A DNA stretch of 53,170 bases from a virus. The number at the start of each line of letters is the position of its first letter. The first letter of the stretch is position 1. The notes beneath the pieces were generated by a model. That model did no database searches. It saw only the letters and a list, made by a program, of their open reading frames with translations, and was not told the origin of the DNA. Shown here one piece after another: positions 14,905 through 24,546 of this stretch. The translations under genes were made by a program, and so were the position numbers. Location: positions 1 to 53,170 of IMG/VR virus record IMGVR_UViG_3300005441_000001. One strand, 5' to 3'.

Positions 14905-15792
14905 ATGGCATTTGGAAAGAATACCTCTGACGAAGACACCGACCTTGAGCGTGATGCTGAGGGTGACGGTGTAGACACCAAGAGCGAAGCAGAGATTGAG
15001 GGCCTTGAAGCAACTGACAAGGACGACACCGACGAACAGCGTGACGCCGACGATACGGGCGACGGTGAGTCTGGAAAGTTGCCGGTAGGCGTCAAGAAGC
15101 GCTTTGCCAAGTTGTCCGCCCAGCGGCGAAAGGTCGAGCAAGAGCGTGACGCTCTCGCCGCCCGTGTAGCTGCATACGAAACGCGGGAACGTGAGAAAGA
15201 GGACAAGCGTAAAGCAGCCGAGCAGGCGACCCCGGAGGGCATGAAAGCTGCCGAGCGGCGCCAAGCAATCCGTGCTGCCATCGACGAGACTTACGGCGAT
15301 GGAACAAGCGACCTTCTGGAAGATCAGCGCTCTGAGCGTCAACTCCAGAAGGAACAGTATGCCCTGAATGCAGTTGGCTACCTCAAGTCTGAGTTGGAAG
15401 ATCACGGGATTGCCGTGACCAATGAAACGCTCGTTCGATGGGAACGTGCGGTGGGGAGCGAAATGCAGGAAGACCCGCAGCTGTTGGCGATGTTCAAGCG
15501 CCCTGCGACCGCGCAGGATGCTATCGTCGAAGCCTTTAACCGCGTGCGAGACGGCCTTGCGAACCCTGCGATTAAGCAGCAGGGCGGTAAGCCTCTTGAG
15601 CGCATTGAACGAAATCGCAGTGCGGTTCTCGGGAGTGGGCGTTCGTCTGCTGGTGCAGACGAGGGTTCCCCGTACCCGGACAACTACACGGCCAAGCCGC
15701 CGAAGAATGCGAGCCCCGCGCAGCTTGAAGAGTTCTGGCAGAACCACAGGGATCAAATGTGGAAGAAGCTGAACTCTGGTGCGGATGCATAA
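14905..15792 (+). CDS. Scaffolding protein (putative)
   Basis: A 295-residue, highly charged, mostly helical protein just before the major capsid gene. The first 65 residues are very acidic (TDLERDAEGDGVDTKSEAEI), then there is a coiled coil near 70-115 (SAQRRKVEQERDALAARVAA), and a basic C-terminus ends near WKKLNSGADA. Charge pattern, length and position are typical of podovirus scaffolds that guide capsid assembly and then leave. The SD AAAGGAG precedes the ATG. Confidence 0.82.
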   Translation: MAFGKNTSDEDTDLERDAEGDGVDTKSEAEIEGLEATDKDDTDEQRDADDTGDGESGKLPVGVKKRFAKLSAQRRKVEQERDALAARVAAYETREREKEDKRKAAEQATPEGMKAAERRQAIRAAIDETYGDGTSDLLEDQRSERQLQKEQYALNAVGYLKSELEDHGIAVTNETLVRWERAVGSEMQEDPQLLAMFKRPATAQDAIVEAFNRVRDGLANPAIKQQGGKPLERIERNRSAVLGSGRSSAGADEGSPYPDNYTAKPPKNASPAQLEEFWQNHRDQMWKKLNSGADA

Positions 15793-15813
15793 TCGGCATA
15801 ACGGAGAGCTGAG

Positions 15814-17103
15814 ATGTCTCAGTCACTTGTAAACTTCGCGAGCATGCTCAAGTTGCACTATCGTCAGATGGTGCTGAACTTGATGAACAATGAGATCGTG
15901 ATGTGGAACCGCTTCAAGAAGGCCCCCTCGGAGGTGTGGGAGGGTCGTGATGTCGTGAAGTGGCCCCTTATCACTGGTCGTACCCAGGCGTTCGGTTCTG
16001 GACGCCCTGGTGGTCCGCTGCCTAACCCGCAGCACACCCCGACTGCCGACATGGAAGTCCCCCTTCGCTTCATCTGGGGTTCCATCGGTATCGATGCGCC
16101 TACGATGAAGGTGGCGCGGTCGGATAAGGGGTCGTTCGCGCGAGCGCTCGACTTCGAGATGGATCGATTCAAGGAGTCGTACTTCGACTACTTGAACGAG
16201 CTGTGCTGGGCCGATGGCCGTGGCGTCCTTGCGTTGGTGAACGTGCCTGGTACCTCGACCACGACGCTGACCGTGGATTCGCCCATGGGCATTCCTGGTT
16301 CCATCAACGGTGCGCGGTTCCTCCAGCCGACCATGCGCATCGCGATCCTCAACGCTGCGGGCACTGCCATCACGGCTGTGCGCCGGATCGAGAGCATCGC
16401 GGCTGACGGTAATAGCGTTACCCTGAACTCGGCGGTTTCGAACACCGAGGCTCTGGATAACGGTCTGATTGTTCGGGCGCCGAGCCTGACGGTCAGCGAC
16501 GTTGCCGACGTTTCGTACCTGACGGACCCGATGGGTCTGATCGGTATGGTCGATGACGGAACGTTCGTCAATGATTACTTCGGGTTCAACCGGACCACGC
16601 AGCCCCTTGCGCGTTCCAGCGTGTTCCCGAACGTTGGTGCTTTGAACATCGACATCATCCAGCAGATGCGGGATGTTGTTGACCAAGTTGGTCGCGGGAA
16701 GATCACCGAGAGCTGGATGCATCACAGCACCCGGCGTTCGTACGCTGCGCTGACCTTCGCGAATCGTCAGTTTATCAGCACTGGCGGCGCGATGGACAAC
16801 GACGCGGGCTACCGTGACAATCTCCAGGGCAAGACCATCGAGTGCGGTGGCGTGCCGTGTATGGTCGATAAGGATGCGCCTTACCGCATTTGGTTCGACA
16901 TGGACTGGAGAGAGGCCGTGAAGTTCCCGAACACTGAGTTCGAGTGGGCATCCGAGAGCGGAGCGATCTTGAAGCAGGTGCCGGGCGTGGACGCGTTCAC
17001 TGCGTACGCGCGTAACTTCTACAACCTGTGCCACGGGAAGCCGTTGGCGTGCGGTCGTCTCGACGACATCAACACTAACGTCGTCGTGGCCCACGTTCGG
17101 TAA
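15814..17103 (+). CDS. Major capsid protein
   Basis: A 429-residue HK97-type capsid candidate directly after the scaffold. It begins MSQSLVNFASMLKLHYRQMV and has the alpha/beta character of N4gp56/P22-like coat proteins, with an N-terminal helix and a later long region rich in beta strands. The strong SD (GGAG) and codon regularity fit high expression. The only nearby hairpin terminator comes right after it, which would set coat protein levels. Assignment is by position, size and pattern. Confidence 0.88.
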   Translation: MSQSLVNFASMLKLHYRQMVLNLMNNEIVMWNRFKKAPSEVWEGRDVVKWPLITGRTQAFGSGRPGGPLPNPQHTPTADMEVPLRFIWGSIGIDAPTMKVARSDKGSFARALDFEMDRFKESYFDYLNELCWADGRGVLALVNVPGTSTTTLTVDSPMGIPGSINGARFLQPTMRIAILNAAGTAITAVRRIESIAADGNSVTLNSAVSNTEALDNGLIVRAPSLTVSDVADVSYLTDPMGLIGMVDDGTFVNDYFGFNRTTQPLARSSVFPNVGALNIDIIQQMRDVVDQVGRGKITESWMHHSTRRSYAALTFANRQFISTGGAMDNDAGYRDNLQGKTIECGGVPCMVDKDAPYRIWFDMDWREAVKFPNTEFEWASESGAILKQVPGVDAFTAYARNFYNLCHGKPLACGRLDDINTNVVVAHVR

Positions 17104-17125
17104 TCGTCGTACACAAAACCAGTGG

Positions 17126-17149
17126 GGGGTGGGCCTACGGGTCCACCCC
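17126..17149 (+). terminator. Hairpin after the capsid gene
   Basis: GGGGTGGGCC (17126-17135), loop TACG, GGTCCACCCC (17140-17149): a 10-bp stem with one G-U pair, followed by TTCCT. A partial terminator or mRNA stabiliser between capsid and the next gene. Confidence 0.6.
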
Positions 17150-17172
17150 TTCCTAAATAGAGGAGAATTACA

Positions 17173-17703
17173 ATGGCACTTCGAACTAAGACTCGTGAGC
17201 AGTTGTATCAGATGCATACGTACCGTGGGGGCCGCGTTGAGGTTCTTGCGCTGCGGGGTTTCTTCCACACCGTCGAGAAGGTCCAGGGGCACGGGGTTCT
17301 CATTCCCGACCTCCAGATCAGTACCTTCGACGCGCAGACTTCCACCGAGGCTGACGTTGACGCGTCTGGCGTTGGTCGGCTCTACTTCGTGTGGGCCGCG
17401 AGTGGTACTGCAAAGGCGATCGACACGACTTCAACCCTCGATACGATCGTGCAGCTCAAGGATAACGATGTTGTGATTGCATCGTTTAAGGTCACGTCGA
17501 ACCATGCGAGTGAGGTGTACTTTTACGACACTATTGATGGTGTCGGCATTCCGTATGCGACTGACTTGGAAGTTCAAGCTGTTGCCGCTGCGGATGGTAC
17601 GTCTAACCCGGCGGCGGGCGACCGTCCCGACATCGTGGTGGTGTGGGGTGATAACGCGATCAACACTGAGGATCAGAACCTCATCAACACTGCCTACGGT
17701 TGA
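17173..17703 (+). CDS. 176-aa probable virion decoration protein
   Basis: SD AGGAG, ATG at 17173. MALRTKTREQLYQMHTYRGG starts a protein that is helical at first and then beta-rich (about 70-165). It is flanked by two strong hairpins, one after the capsid and one after itself, so capsid and this gene form an expression unit. Decoration or head-fibre function is inferred from place and composition. Confidence 0.65.
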   Translation: MALRTKTREQLYQMHTYRGGRVEVLALRGFFHTVEKVQGHGVLIPDLQISTFDAQTSTEADVDASGVGRLYFVWAASGTAKAIDTTSTLDTIVQLKDNDVVIASFKVTSNHASEVYFYDTIDGVGIPYATDLEVQAVAAADGTSNPAAGDRPDIVVVWGDNAINTEDQNLINTAYG

Positions 17704-17731
17704 TCTGGCGAGCGCGTAAGCGCGGACCTGT

Positions 17732-17766
17732 CGTCCTCCCCGGTTTAGCCGTCGCCGGGGAGGACG
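17732..17766 (+). terminator. 12-bp hairpin after the decoration-like gene
   Basis: CGTCCTCCCCGG (17732-17743) pairs perfectly with CCGGGGAGGACG (17755-17766) around an 11-nt loop. No U-tract follows. It is the strongest stem in the late block and probably lowers downstream expression or protects the 3' end. Confidence 0.6.
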
Positions 17767-17817
17767 CTGCCTTACAACGACGGCGTGGCCCGCAGAGCCA
17801 CGGAAAAGGAGACGGTT

Positions 17818-18384
17818 ATGAACAATCGTGAAGAGAACTTTGAGGAACTTGTCAATAGCGTGTCGATCAAGAATCGCGTGTGCGACGGTTCGGTGTTTAT
17901 CACGCGGAACGCGCGCCAGCAAGAGTGGAAGCCCGGCGAGGTGAAAGTGCTCCCGAGGAAGATCGCTGAGTGGTTTCGCGATAAGAGCCGCTTCCGGGTG
18001 AACCCTGGCGAGCCGAACGAGGGGATTCCGAGCACGATTGAGTACAAGCTGGTGATCCTTGGCGATGGTGCGGACGAGACGGATATCACGCGGGAGTATG
18101 TGCTGAGCGTGAAGGAGTTGCTGGATGTGGCAAACATGCCGCAGTTGCAGCGGATCGACCCGAAGACGGGGCTGCCGCTTCGGCGGGTGTACATCGACCC
18201 GCGCTCGACCGGCGGGATGGGACAGAGCGATACAGTACGTCGTACCGAGGAGGCTGTGACGAAGGCGGTGTCGAGCGACATCGTGCGCGCTGCTGCTGAC
18301 GCGATCGCTGACGCTGCGCAGAATGCGAGCCCGGCTGAAATCGAAGCGGCGGTCGCTGACCTTACGGGCCAGGCGGTCGAGTAA
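17818..18384 (+). CDS. 188-aa hypothetical virion/assembly protein
   Basis: SD AAAGGAG before the ATG at 17818, choosing the start MNNREENFEELVNSVSIK. The N-terminal part is beta-rich (VFITRNARQQEWKPGEVKVL), like a small head-tail or fibre-assembly domain. The C-terminal 60 residues are an Ala-rich helix. TAATG overlap with the next gene. Family not recognised. Confidence 0.7.
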   Translation: MNNREENFEELVNSVSIKNRVCDGSVFITRNARQQEWKPGEVKVLPRKIAEWFRDKSRFRVNPGEPNEGIPSTIEYKLVILGDGADETDITREYVLSVKELLDVANMPQLQRIDPKTGLPLRRVYIDPRSTGGMGQSDTVRRTEEAVTKAVSSDIVRAAADAIADAAQNASPAEIEAAVADLTGQAVE

Positions 18385-18863
18385 TGGAAGCCCCCGCGTT
18401 GCCGCGCGGTTACAATAAAACACTCCAGCGCGCGTACCCTGACTGCCGCATCCGGTGGTCGGAGCGCTTTGAGTGCTGGCTGCTTGAGCGCAAGGCGAAC
18501 TACGCCCGCGTTGACATTAACCCCGCGAACTACCCGCGCGAGGCGCTTGATACTTTTATCCAGCGCCGCGATGGGTACTACACCGCCGGGCGGTATCACC
18601 CACAGGGGTTGCCGCCGGTCGACCTCCTTGTGCGCATCCTGCGCGCGAACGACACGGCCTTGATGGACGTGGCTGGGGCGACTCCTGAGGAACAGGCGGC
18701 GAACTTCACACAAGCGCTTGAGGAACGAGAGCGCGAGGAGTTGGAGAAGGTGCGTGTGGATAATTCATTCTACGGCTCGGGCGTGGGCGGGGAGTTGTAC
18801 GACCAGCTCGCATGGGCTGAGGGGCGGCGAGTTTCGGTGCCGCGCGGGCTGCCGAGTACGTAA
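18384..18863 (+). CDS. 159-aa hypothetical protein
   Basis: MEAPALPRGYNKTLQRAYPD with aromatic-rich segments (RIRWSERFECWLLERKANYA) and a helical, acidic stretch (ALEEREREELEKV) near 115-130. Coupled to both neighbours by TAATG. Its place before the adaptor gene suggests a head-tail connector role, but no motif proves it. Confidence 0.7.
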   Translation: MEAPALPRGYNKTLQRAYPDCRIRWSERFECWLLERKANYARVDINPANYPREALDTFIQRRDGYYTAGRYHPQGLPPVDLLVRILRANDTALMDVAGATPEEQAANFTQALEEREREELEKVRVDNSFYGSGVGGELYDQLAWAEGRRVSVPRGLPST

Positions 18864-19642
18864 TGTTCTCGACTGAACCAGTAAAGCTGTTTCTCAAGCG
18901 CTGCCAGTTGCGTCTCGATCAGGAGTTGGACGTTGAGACGAACTTCTGGTCCCTCGCGGAGATGTTGGAGTACACGAACGAGGGGTTGCGGGAGGTGTGG
19001 CAGGCGGTGCGGGAGACACACCAGAACTGGTTTGTCAGGCAGATTACGTCTACGGATGGGAAGTTGAAAATCGGGGGGCGGGATTACGACACTGACCTAC
19101 TCAGGTTGACAAATCGTCGTTCACGCCTCTTCCTGCCCTCCGATTTCAGAGAGTTGCTTTTCATTGAGGGGCTCCCGCCCGAGAACTCGACACAGATCGG
19201 TGATAACTTCTTTCCGGTTGTGCGCTTCGAGTATCGTAATGTGACACAGCGGCGCTTCCGTGAAGACTCGCTGAATACGATTACTACGAACGTGCGCGTG
19301 TATTTGTATGATGTGATCTTTAGCGTGGATGGGCCGTACGTGCTTCTGTCCCCGCCGATGTCACTGAACGAGGACATCCGCTGTCAGATTAAGTACCTCG
19401 CTGCTCCGGCGCCGCTGGTGCTGACGAATACATTCGAAGGTACAGGGTTCACGCTTGAGATGGTCGACGCCCTTCTCGCGTACGTATGCTACGCGGCTTC
19501 ACAGAAGGAAGGGCTCGATATGAACGTGGGGAAACTGTACAACGCTTGGACATTGAAACGTGAGCTGGCTGTTCGCGGCGCCGGCCCTAAACAGACTCGC
19601 GACGAAGAAACCGTCGAGGGCTACCTGGAGGATGAACTGTAA
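18863..19642 (+). CDS. Head-tail adaptor-like protein
   Basis: A 259-residue protein. The helical N-terminus (KLFLKRCQLRLDQELDVETN) is followed by the LFLPSDFRELLFI pattern seen in podovirus adaptor/tail-tubular A proteins, which join portal and nozzle. The C-terminal part is helical again (LLAYVCYAASQKEGLDMNVG). Position between capsid and the nozzle-like gene fits. Moderate confidence: overall pattern only. Confidence 0.6.
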   Translation: MFSTEPVKLFLKRCQLRLDQELDVETNFWSLAEMLEYTNEGLREVWQAVRETHQNWFVRQITSTDGKLKIGGRDYDTDLLRLTNRRSRLFLPSDFRELLFIEGLPPENSTQIGDNFFPVVRFEYRNVTQRRFREDSLNTITTNVRVYLYDVIFSVDGPYVLLSPPMSLNEDIRCQIKYLAAPAPLVLTNTFEGTGFTLEMVDALLAYVCYAASQKEGLDMNVGKLYNAWTLKRELAVRGAGPKQTRDEETVEGYLEDEL

Positions 19643-20028
19643 TGGCTTCTGTATTGATCGGTCCTAAAGGGCGAAACCCTGACTACTTCCGTCTTGAGCA
19701 TCAATACGCAAACATCATTGGTGCGCAAACTGCGGTGATCGTGAGTAAAGGCGGAGGTATGATCCACACCGTTTGGTGTGGCGTCGTCGGAACGCTTGCT
19801 GAGTTCTACGATGTCGCCGAGGGAGGTACAACTGACGCGACGACGCGTATCGGAACGTTCTCGCTCGCTGCACTTACCGACGAGTTGATCCTTGATATCG
19901 CGTTCTCTCAAGGCTTGACGGTTATTGTAACTGGCGGTGCTAGTACAGCTGTTGGTATGTCCTTCCGTGGCGCGCAGACTGTCTCTCCGCGCAACTTTGG
20001 TACGATTGACTGGAATCCTGGCCGGTAA
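19642..20028 (+). CDS. 128-aa beta-rich virion protein
   Basis: MASVLIGPKGRNPDYFRLEH then mainly strands and Gly/Ala/Thr-rich loops. TAATG start; the next gene begins 9 bases after its stop. A small tail or head-completion protein is likely from context; no family recognised. Confidence 0.65.
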   Translation: MASVLIGPKGRNPDYFRLEHQYANIIGAQTAVIVSKGGGMIHTVWCGVVGTLAEFYDVAEGGTTDATTRIGTFSLAALTDELILDIAFSQGLTVIVTGGASTAVGMSFRGAQTVSPRNFGTIDWNPGR

Positions 20029-20037
20029 GAGCCTCGC

Positions 20038-21411
20038 GTGGCTACGACCTATAGCCAAACGTTCGACTCCTACTGGCGCGGAATACTTCAAAGGAAATCG
20101 CCACGAGGGCAGGACGCCGGTTTTCTTGACGAAGCGCTAAACGTTGCGTTTCGTGGCGGCGCGATTCAAAGCCGCCCAGGAATTCGGCCGTTCAACGCAG
20201 CTACGTTTAGCGGGATCGTCCGTGGAATGGGCTGGCATGTAAAGACGGACGGGACGCGGGAGTTGCTGGTTGCAGCGGGAACGGCGCTACAGCGCTGTTC
20301 TATCGCAGGCGATCCTATCGATATCCCGCTAACGAACCTGCCGTTGTACAACCAGACACGCTCGTTTGTCACGAAGGTTCACTTCCTCTCGCTGAGCGGC
20401 GGGACGAACACCACGTTTATCTACGACGGTGTGAATTGTAACGTGAAGTGGGACGGCGAGCTGTTGTCGAAGATGGGGCTGCCGGATGGTACGACGCCCA
20501 CGCAGACAGCTGACAACGCGGGGAATATTGAAAAGGGTACGCGGACGTACGTTATCACGCTGCTCAGTCCGTACCACGAGGGAGATATCTCGCTCGTATC
20601 GTACGAAGTAACGCTGACGACAAACGGTCACGCGCTAACGTTCGCGTCACCCGTGCAGACGCCCGACGCTGTAGGCAGCGCCGCGACGATTCAAGCCGCC
20701 GCCGCGTTGAATCAATATGATGATCCGCAAGTAACGCGCTGGCGCTTATGGCGTACGTTCGCTGCTGACGCGACCCTCTCCTTTATCGGCGAGGCTGATA
20801 TCGGCGTTGATATCATCGATAACGTCTCCGATGAAACGCTGCTTGGCAGTGATGTTGTTGAGCAGTTGGTGAATAGCGGACCTGGCCCGGTGTCAGTCGG
20901 GTCGCCGATCGTGGCGATGGTTGAGCATCGCGGGCAGCTCGTGGCGGTGTTCGCTAACGACTTGAGTTTGCTGCACTTTTCGAACTTCGACCCGGACTAC
21001 ATGGTGCCCGAGGGCTGGCCGCGTAACTTCGTGCAGCCGGTCTCGCACGGTGACGGGGATGTGATTACCGCGCTACGCTCTTTCAACGAATGGTGCGTAG
21101 TCTTTAAGCAGAACTCTAGTCATGCTATCATAGGGGATGCGTTCAAGGATTACAAGATTGTACCAATGCTCGCAGGCGGTACACGCCAGGGTATTGGGTG
21201 CGGGTTTCCAGGCTCGGTGCTCCAGATTGAGAACGCAGTGTTCTTCGCATCTCGTGACGGGATTTACCGTATTGACCGGACAGGTGAGTTGACCGCTGTG
21301 CGTATGACGACGAACATCGACGATCTGTACGCTGCGGCAAACTTCTCGCTTGGAAGCGCTGCGTTCTTCGACCGTAAGAAGCGTATCTTTGTATTCCTGG
21401 GGCATGGATAA
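20038..21411 (+). CDS. Tail nozzle / stabilisation-like beta protein
   Basis: A GTG start, 457 residues. It has repeated four-stranded segments, GGAIQSRPGIRPFNA early on, FVTKVHFLSL, SPIVAMVEHRGQLVAVF and a final FFDRKKRIFVFLGHG. This pattern recalls T7 gp12/P22 gp10-like nozzle proteins with a propeller fold at the tail tip. TAATG overlap with the next gene. The family link is inferred from layout and beta-repeat character. Confidence 0.6.
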   Translation: MATTYSQTFDSYWRGILQRKSPRGQDAGFLDEALNVAFRGGAIQSRPGIRPFNAATFSGIVRGMGWHVKTDGTRELLVAAGTALQRCSIAGDPIDIPLTNLPLYNQTRSFVTKVHFLSLSGGTNTTFIYDGVNCNVKWDGELLSKMGLPDGTTPTQTADNAGNIEKGTRTYVITLLSPYHEGDISLVSYEVTLTTNGHALTFASPVQTPDAVGSAATIQAAAALNQYDDPQVTRWRLWRTFAADATLSFIGEADIGVDIIDNVSDETLLGSDVVEQLVNSGPGPVSVGSPIVAMVEHRGQLVAVFANDLSLLHFSNFDPDYMVPEGWPRNFVQPVSHGDGDVITALRSFNEWCVVFKQNSSHAIIGDAFKDYKIVPMLAGGTRQGIGCGFPGSVLQIENAVFFASRDGIYRIDRTGELTAVRMTTNIDDLYAAANFSLGSAAFFDRKKRIFVFLGHG

Positions 21412-23138
21412 TGCCTCGTATTCGCCGCATTGGGATTGATACAGTTGTTAATTACTCGTTCCTCGAAACGAGTAACTACGACGAGGATAACCCTGCCGCT
21501 ACTACAAGTCCATGGGCGGACTCCGATGCTATGGATCAGACGTTCAAGCAGGCGTCGCCGACAGAGGTAACAGCTGAGGGCGTGCTTATTACCTTCGAGC
21601 GTTTTCCGGACGCGTTCAACGGCTCGATGGTAAAGGTTCATCCTACATACGATACAGAGGCTGGAGAAGTACCAGCGCTGGAGATGTGGATTCACGATAG
21701 CGAGAATCTAGAGTGGATTAAGCGGAATCGTATTGACCTGACGAATCCGTTTGTCGGTGTCGCTTCGGGCGCGCGTAAGGTCTTCGACTTTACCTTCTTC
21801 CCGTTCGAGCGGAATATCGATAAGGTCTGGATTACTATGGACCCCGGCGCGGTCGGTACGCCGTCGATGAACTTCGTCGCGATTAAGTTGTACGGGCAGT
21901 GTGAGGGGTCGTTGAATAAGACGAACCCGAATAACGATGACCCTTGTGCAGACCCGAACGATCCATTCTACACAGGCTTCGATGATGAAGGGCAGCCGTG
22001 CCCTGGCACGACATTCGAGCCCCCGGTGTTTCCTGAGATTCCAGAATTGGACGTGTGCAACCCTGCGTCGATCGCGCAGTACCGCGATGCGGTTTCGCTC
22101 ATCCCAGGTTTTATCGACATCTTCGACGCGTGGTTCGAGGCGAATCAAGGGAACATTGCGTTGTACTGCGCCGGGGTTGTCGATGACCCGCCGGTCGACC
22201 AGCCTATTCCACCTGAGCCCCCGCTTCCGCCGCTTGATCTCTGCGATGAAGTATCGATCGAAGCGTTCCGCGCTGCTATTGGCGGTTCTGCTGAAAACCT
22301 CGCGGCGTTCGAGGCATTCCTTGCAGCACTGGAAGAGGTCGGTTTCTTCGAGCTTGTGTGTCCGCCTGCTGATCCGCCGGAGGAGTACATTGACCCTGAG
22401 AGTATGGAGCCGGCCGAGGAGCCTGACCCGAATACCGACCGGCCGTTTGAACAGGGGCCTGGCGGTGTGCCCGATAAAAAGCCGGCAGTGAGCGGTTCAA
22501 TTCCTGACGCGGGCGGCGGGGATACGCCTGTACCTGCGCCGATCGATTCAGAGTTCAACTTCTTTGCATTCTATGGGAATCAAGGCGATACAGGCGATAT
22601 AGGCGGTACTCGCGCGGCGTTCTCGAACTGCATACTTGCTGGTTGCCCTTCACAGCCAGTAGCAGAAGCATGGCAGAGCTTGACGACGTTGCCTATCTAC
22701 CTCGGCTCGCTTGCAGAGGGGACGATTCTCTTCACTTTTGGGAACGTACCTGTTGGTTCGGTTATTCGCGTTAACGCGAAACTTATCGAGGCCGTGGCAC
22801 TAACGCCACCTTTTGGCGACTGCGGAAGTGAGGGCGTATACAGCGAAAGTCAAAATATCAATGAGTGCTTCAACGGCTCAATTGGTGGCGGTCTTGGTGA
22901 ATCCTTTACCGAAGATAGCCTTGAAGATTTTGCAGTTAGTCTTAATCCAATTCCACCTGGATGTGACACTGCGGGTTATCTGGCTATGACGGTAATTGGT
23001 GAGAGCGGTAATCGGCAGCTTCGGTATCAGAATCCTAACCTTATCTTTACGAGTGATCGCGCGCACTACTTCAACATCCACGTTACCGTCCCCGGAACTG
23101 CCACCTCTCTCCCAACAGTTACTATGATACAGCTTTAA
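21411..23138 (+). CDS. 575-aa tail-associated protein with internal repeat
   Basis: The N-terminal beta domain (to about 185) likely docks on the preceding nozzle protein. A Pro/Cys/acidic region then contains two related units of about 45 residues, starting LDVCNPASIAQYRDAV and LDLCDEVSIEAFRAAI, joined by Pro-rich linkers. Next is a Pro/Asp-rich spacer and a C-terminal beta domain (from about 380) with several Cys. It may be a tail spike or fibre. No catalytic motif seen. Confidence 0.65.
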   Translation: MPRIRRIGIDTVVNYSFLETSNYDEDNPAATTSPWADSDAMDQTFKQASPTEVTAEGVLITFERFPDAFNGSMVKVHPTYDTEAGEVPALEMWIHDSENLEWIKRNRIDLTNPFVGVASGARKVFDFTFFPFERNIDKVWITMDPGAVGTPSMNFVAIKLYGQCEGSLNKTNPNNDDPCADPNDPFYTGFDDEGQPCPGTTFEPPVFPEIPELDVCNPASIAQYRDAVSLIPGFIDIFDAWFEANQGNIALYCAGVVDDPPVDQPIPPEPPLPPLDLCDEVSIEAFRAAIGGSAENLAAFEAFLAALEEVGFFELVCPPADPPEEYIDPESMEPAEEPDPNTDRPFEQGPGGVPDKKPAVSGSIPDAGGGDTPVPAPIDSEFNFFAFYGNQGDTGDIGGTRAAFSNCILAGCPSQPVAEAWQSLTTLPIYLGSLAEGTILFTFGNVPVGSVIRVNAKLIEAVALTPPFGDCGSEGVYSESQNINECFNGSIGGGLGESFTEDSLEDFAVSLNPIPPGCDTAGYLAMTVIGESGNRQLRYQNPNLIFTSDRAHYFNIHVTVPGTATSLPTVTMIQL

Positions 23139-23146
23139 GGAACCCA

Positions 23147-24544
23147 ATGGCCGCGATTCCTTGTATTGATTACGTACGTGAGTCTCCTGGGACGGTGCCC
23201 GCGCGCATCACGCGAACGAACCCAGATTCGATCCGTAACCGTTGGGCGAACTTTGTGTTTTCTATGGACCTCTCGCCGACGCAGCAGGACGAGGCTGGTA
23301 CTGGCATCGGCGCATGGAGCCTATGGGACATCCCTTCGTCACACGCCGCGCAGATTGACGATGACCGCGGCGAAGACCTTATCTGCGTTTCGATCAAGGA
23401 TGAGATTTACTGGCTCGATTGGCGGCGGTTCCTCGATGAATGGAACTACGACGCGTTCGCTCCGATCCGCCGGTTAATTCGCTTCGGGCCGCTGCCGTCG
23501 AACGCAGAGGTTACGGTACCGCCAGGCGGGTATGATCTCTCGGCAGTAAAGCGCTTCCGTGAATTTGAGTGGTCGCTTGCAGACGGGGCGCTTGGGACAC
23601 CCGGCGCAGTGTGGGATGTTTCAGTAGGCGAGTGGGGGCGGGAGGAGCGGACGACGCGCACCGGGCAGCGCCGGACTGTAAACCGTATGCGCTCGAAGAT
23701 TAGTACACATGGGAATGCATTTGTTGTAACATTGCAGCATAGCGCGCCAGAGCCTATTAACATTGAGCATTACCGGGCGGCGTGGGACTTGGTTGGGCGC
23801 CGCATTCGCGAATCGGCGGTTCCACGTAAGAGTGTATCGCGTGTCATTCCAACGCCGGCTGTGCCGCCAACATTGAAAACTGCGTCGTTCTTGTTCTTCT
23901 ATGACGGAACGACGCGAGATAATTTCATAGCAAATATTGATAACCAGCCCTCTGAGGTGCAAGACGCATACTTCGGCATTGGGCAAGACCCGGCGACTGT
24001 TATTACGTATGGTCTTCCGTTAGAGCGGGCGAACCCACAAACAACTAAAATCACGCGCTTCGAGTTTGATTTTACAGGGGCGCCTGAGGGTTCGACTGTG
24101 AGTGCGCGCGGGTTATACTTTAACGGTCTCATTTGCGAAGACCCTGTGATTTTTAACAAAACGTTCCTCGATGCCGACGGATTGTACGATTTTGTTTGGC
24201 AGTTCGATACGTCGCCAGGGACATTCGGTGTTCCGATTGCGCCGTTGAAGCCGATCTTCGATCGTACAGGGTTTGATACAAATATCCTCGCGTTTTCCCC
24301 GGCGCTTATTAGCGGTTTTCTAACAGTTGGTATTGATATTGTTGGCGGCGCTCACCAATACTTCCAACAGGCACAGTACCAAGCGTTCTTCTTCAAGTTC
24401 TTTGTGCAGACGACAGCCGAGACAATGACGGTTACAGCAACGCCTATTGTTGAAGACCCGATTGATCTTATCACTCCGGCAATCGCTGGTGATCCATTCT
24501 GTAACGACTTGTACGTCTGTGAACTGAAAGACGGTATCTGCTAG
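23147..24544 (+). CDS. 465-aa tail protein
   Basis: SD AAGGA, ATG at 23147 (MAAIPCIDYVRESPGTVPAR). The first 230 residues are rich in Arg and Trp and mixed alpha/beta. The second half, from about LKTASFLFFYDGTTRDNF, is a beta domain resembling the C-terminal domain of the preceding gene. It may be a tail fibre or spike component. No known family is certain. Confidence 0.65.
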   Translation: MAAIPCIDYVRESPGTVPARITRTNPDSIRNRWANFVFSMDLSPTQQDEAGTGIGAWSLWDIPSSHAAQIDDDRGEDLICVSIKDEIYWLDWRRFLDEWNYDAFAPIRRLIRFGPLPSNAEVTVPPGGYDLSAVKRFREFEWSLADGALGTPGAVWDVSVGEWGREERTTRTGQRRTVNRMRSKISTHGNAFVVTLQHSAPEPINIEHYRAAWDLVGRRIRESAVPRKSVSRVIPTPAVPPTLKTASFLFFYDGTTRDNFIANIDNQPSEVQDAYFGIGQDPATVITYGLPLERANPQTTKITRFEFDFTGAPEGSTVSARGLYFNGLICEDPVIFNKTFLDADGLYDFVWQFDTSPGTFGVPIAPLKPIFDRTGFDTNILAFSPALISGFLTVGIDIVGGAHQYFQQAQYQAFFFKFFVQTTAETMTVTATPIVEDPIDLITPAIAGDPFCNDLYVCELKDGIC

Positions 24545-24546
24545 CC

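Noticed and set aside
15823-17292. Long minus-strand frame opposite the capsid gene
   Set aside because: Shadow of the highly expressed capsid gene; Arg/His/Val-rich with no start signal or family.
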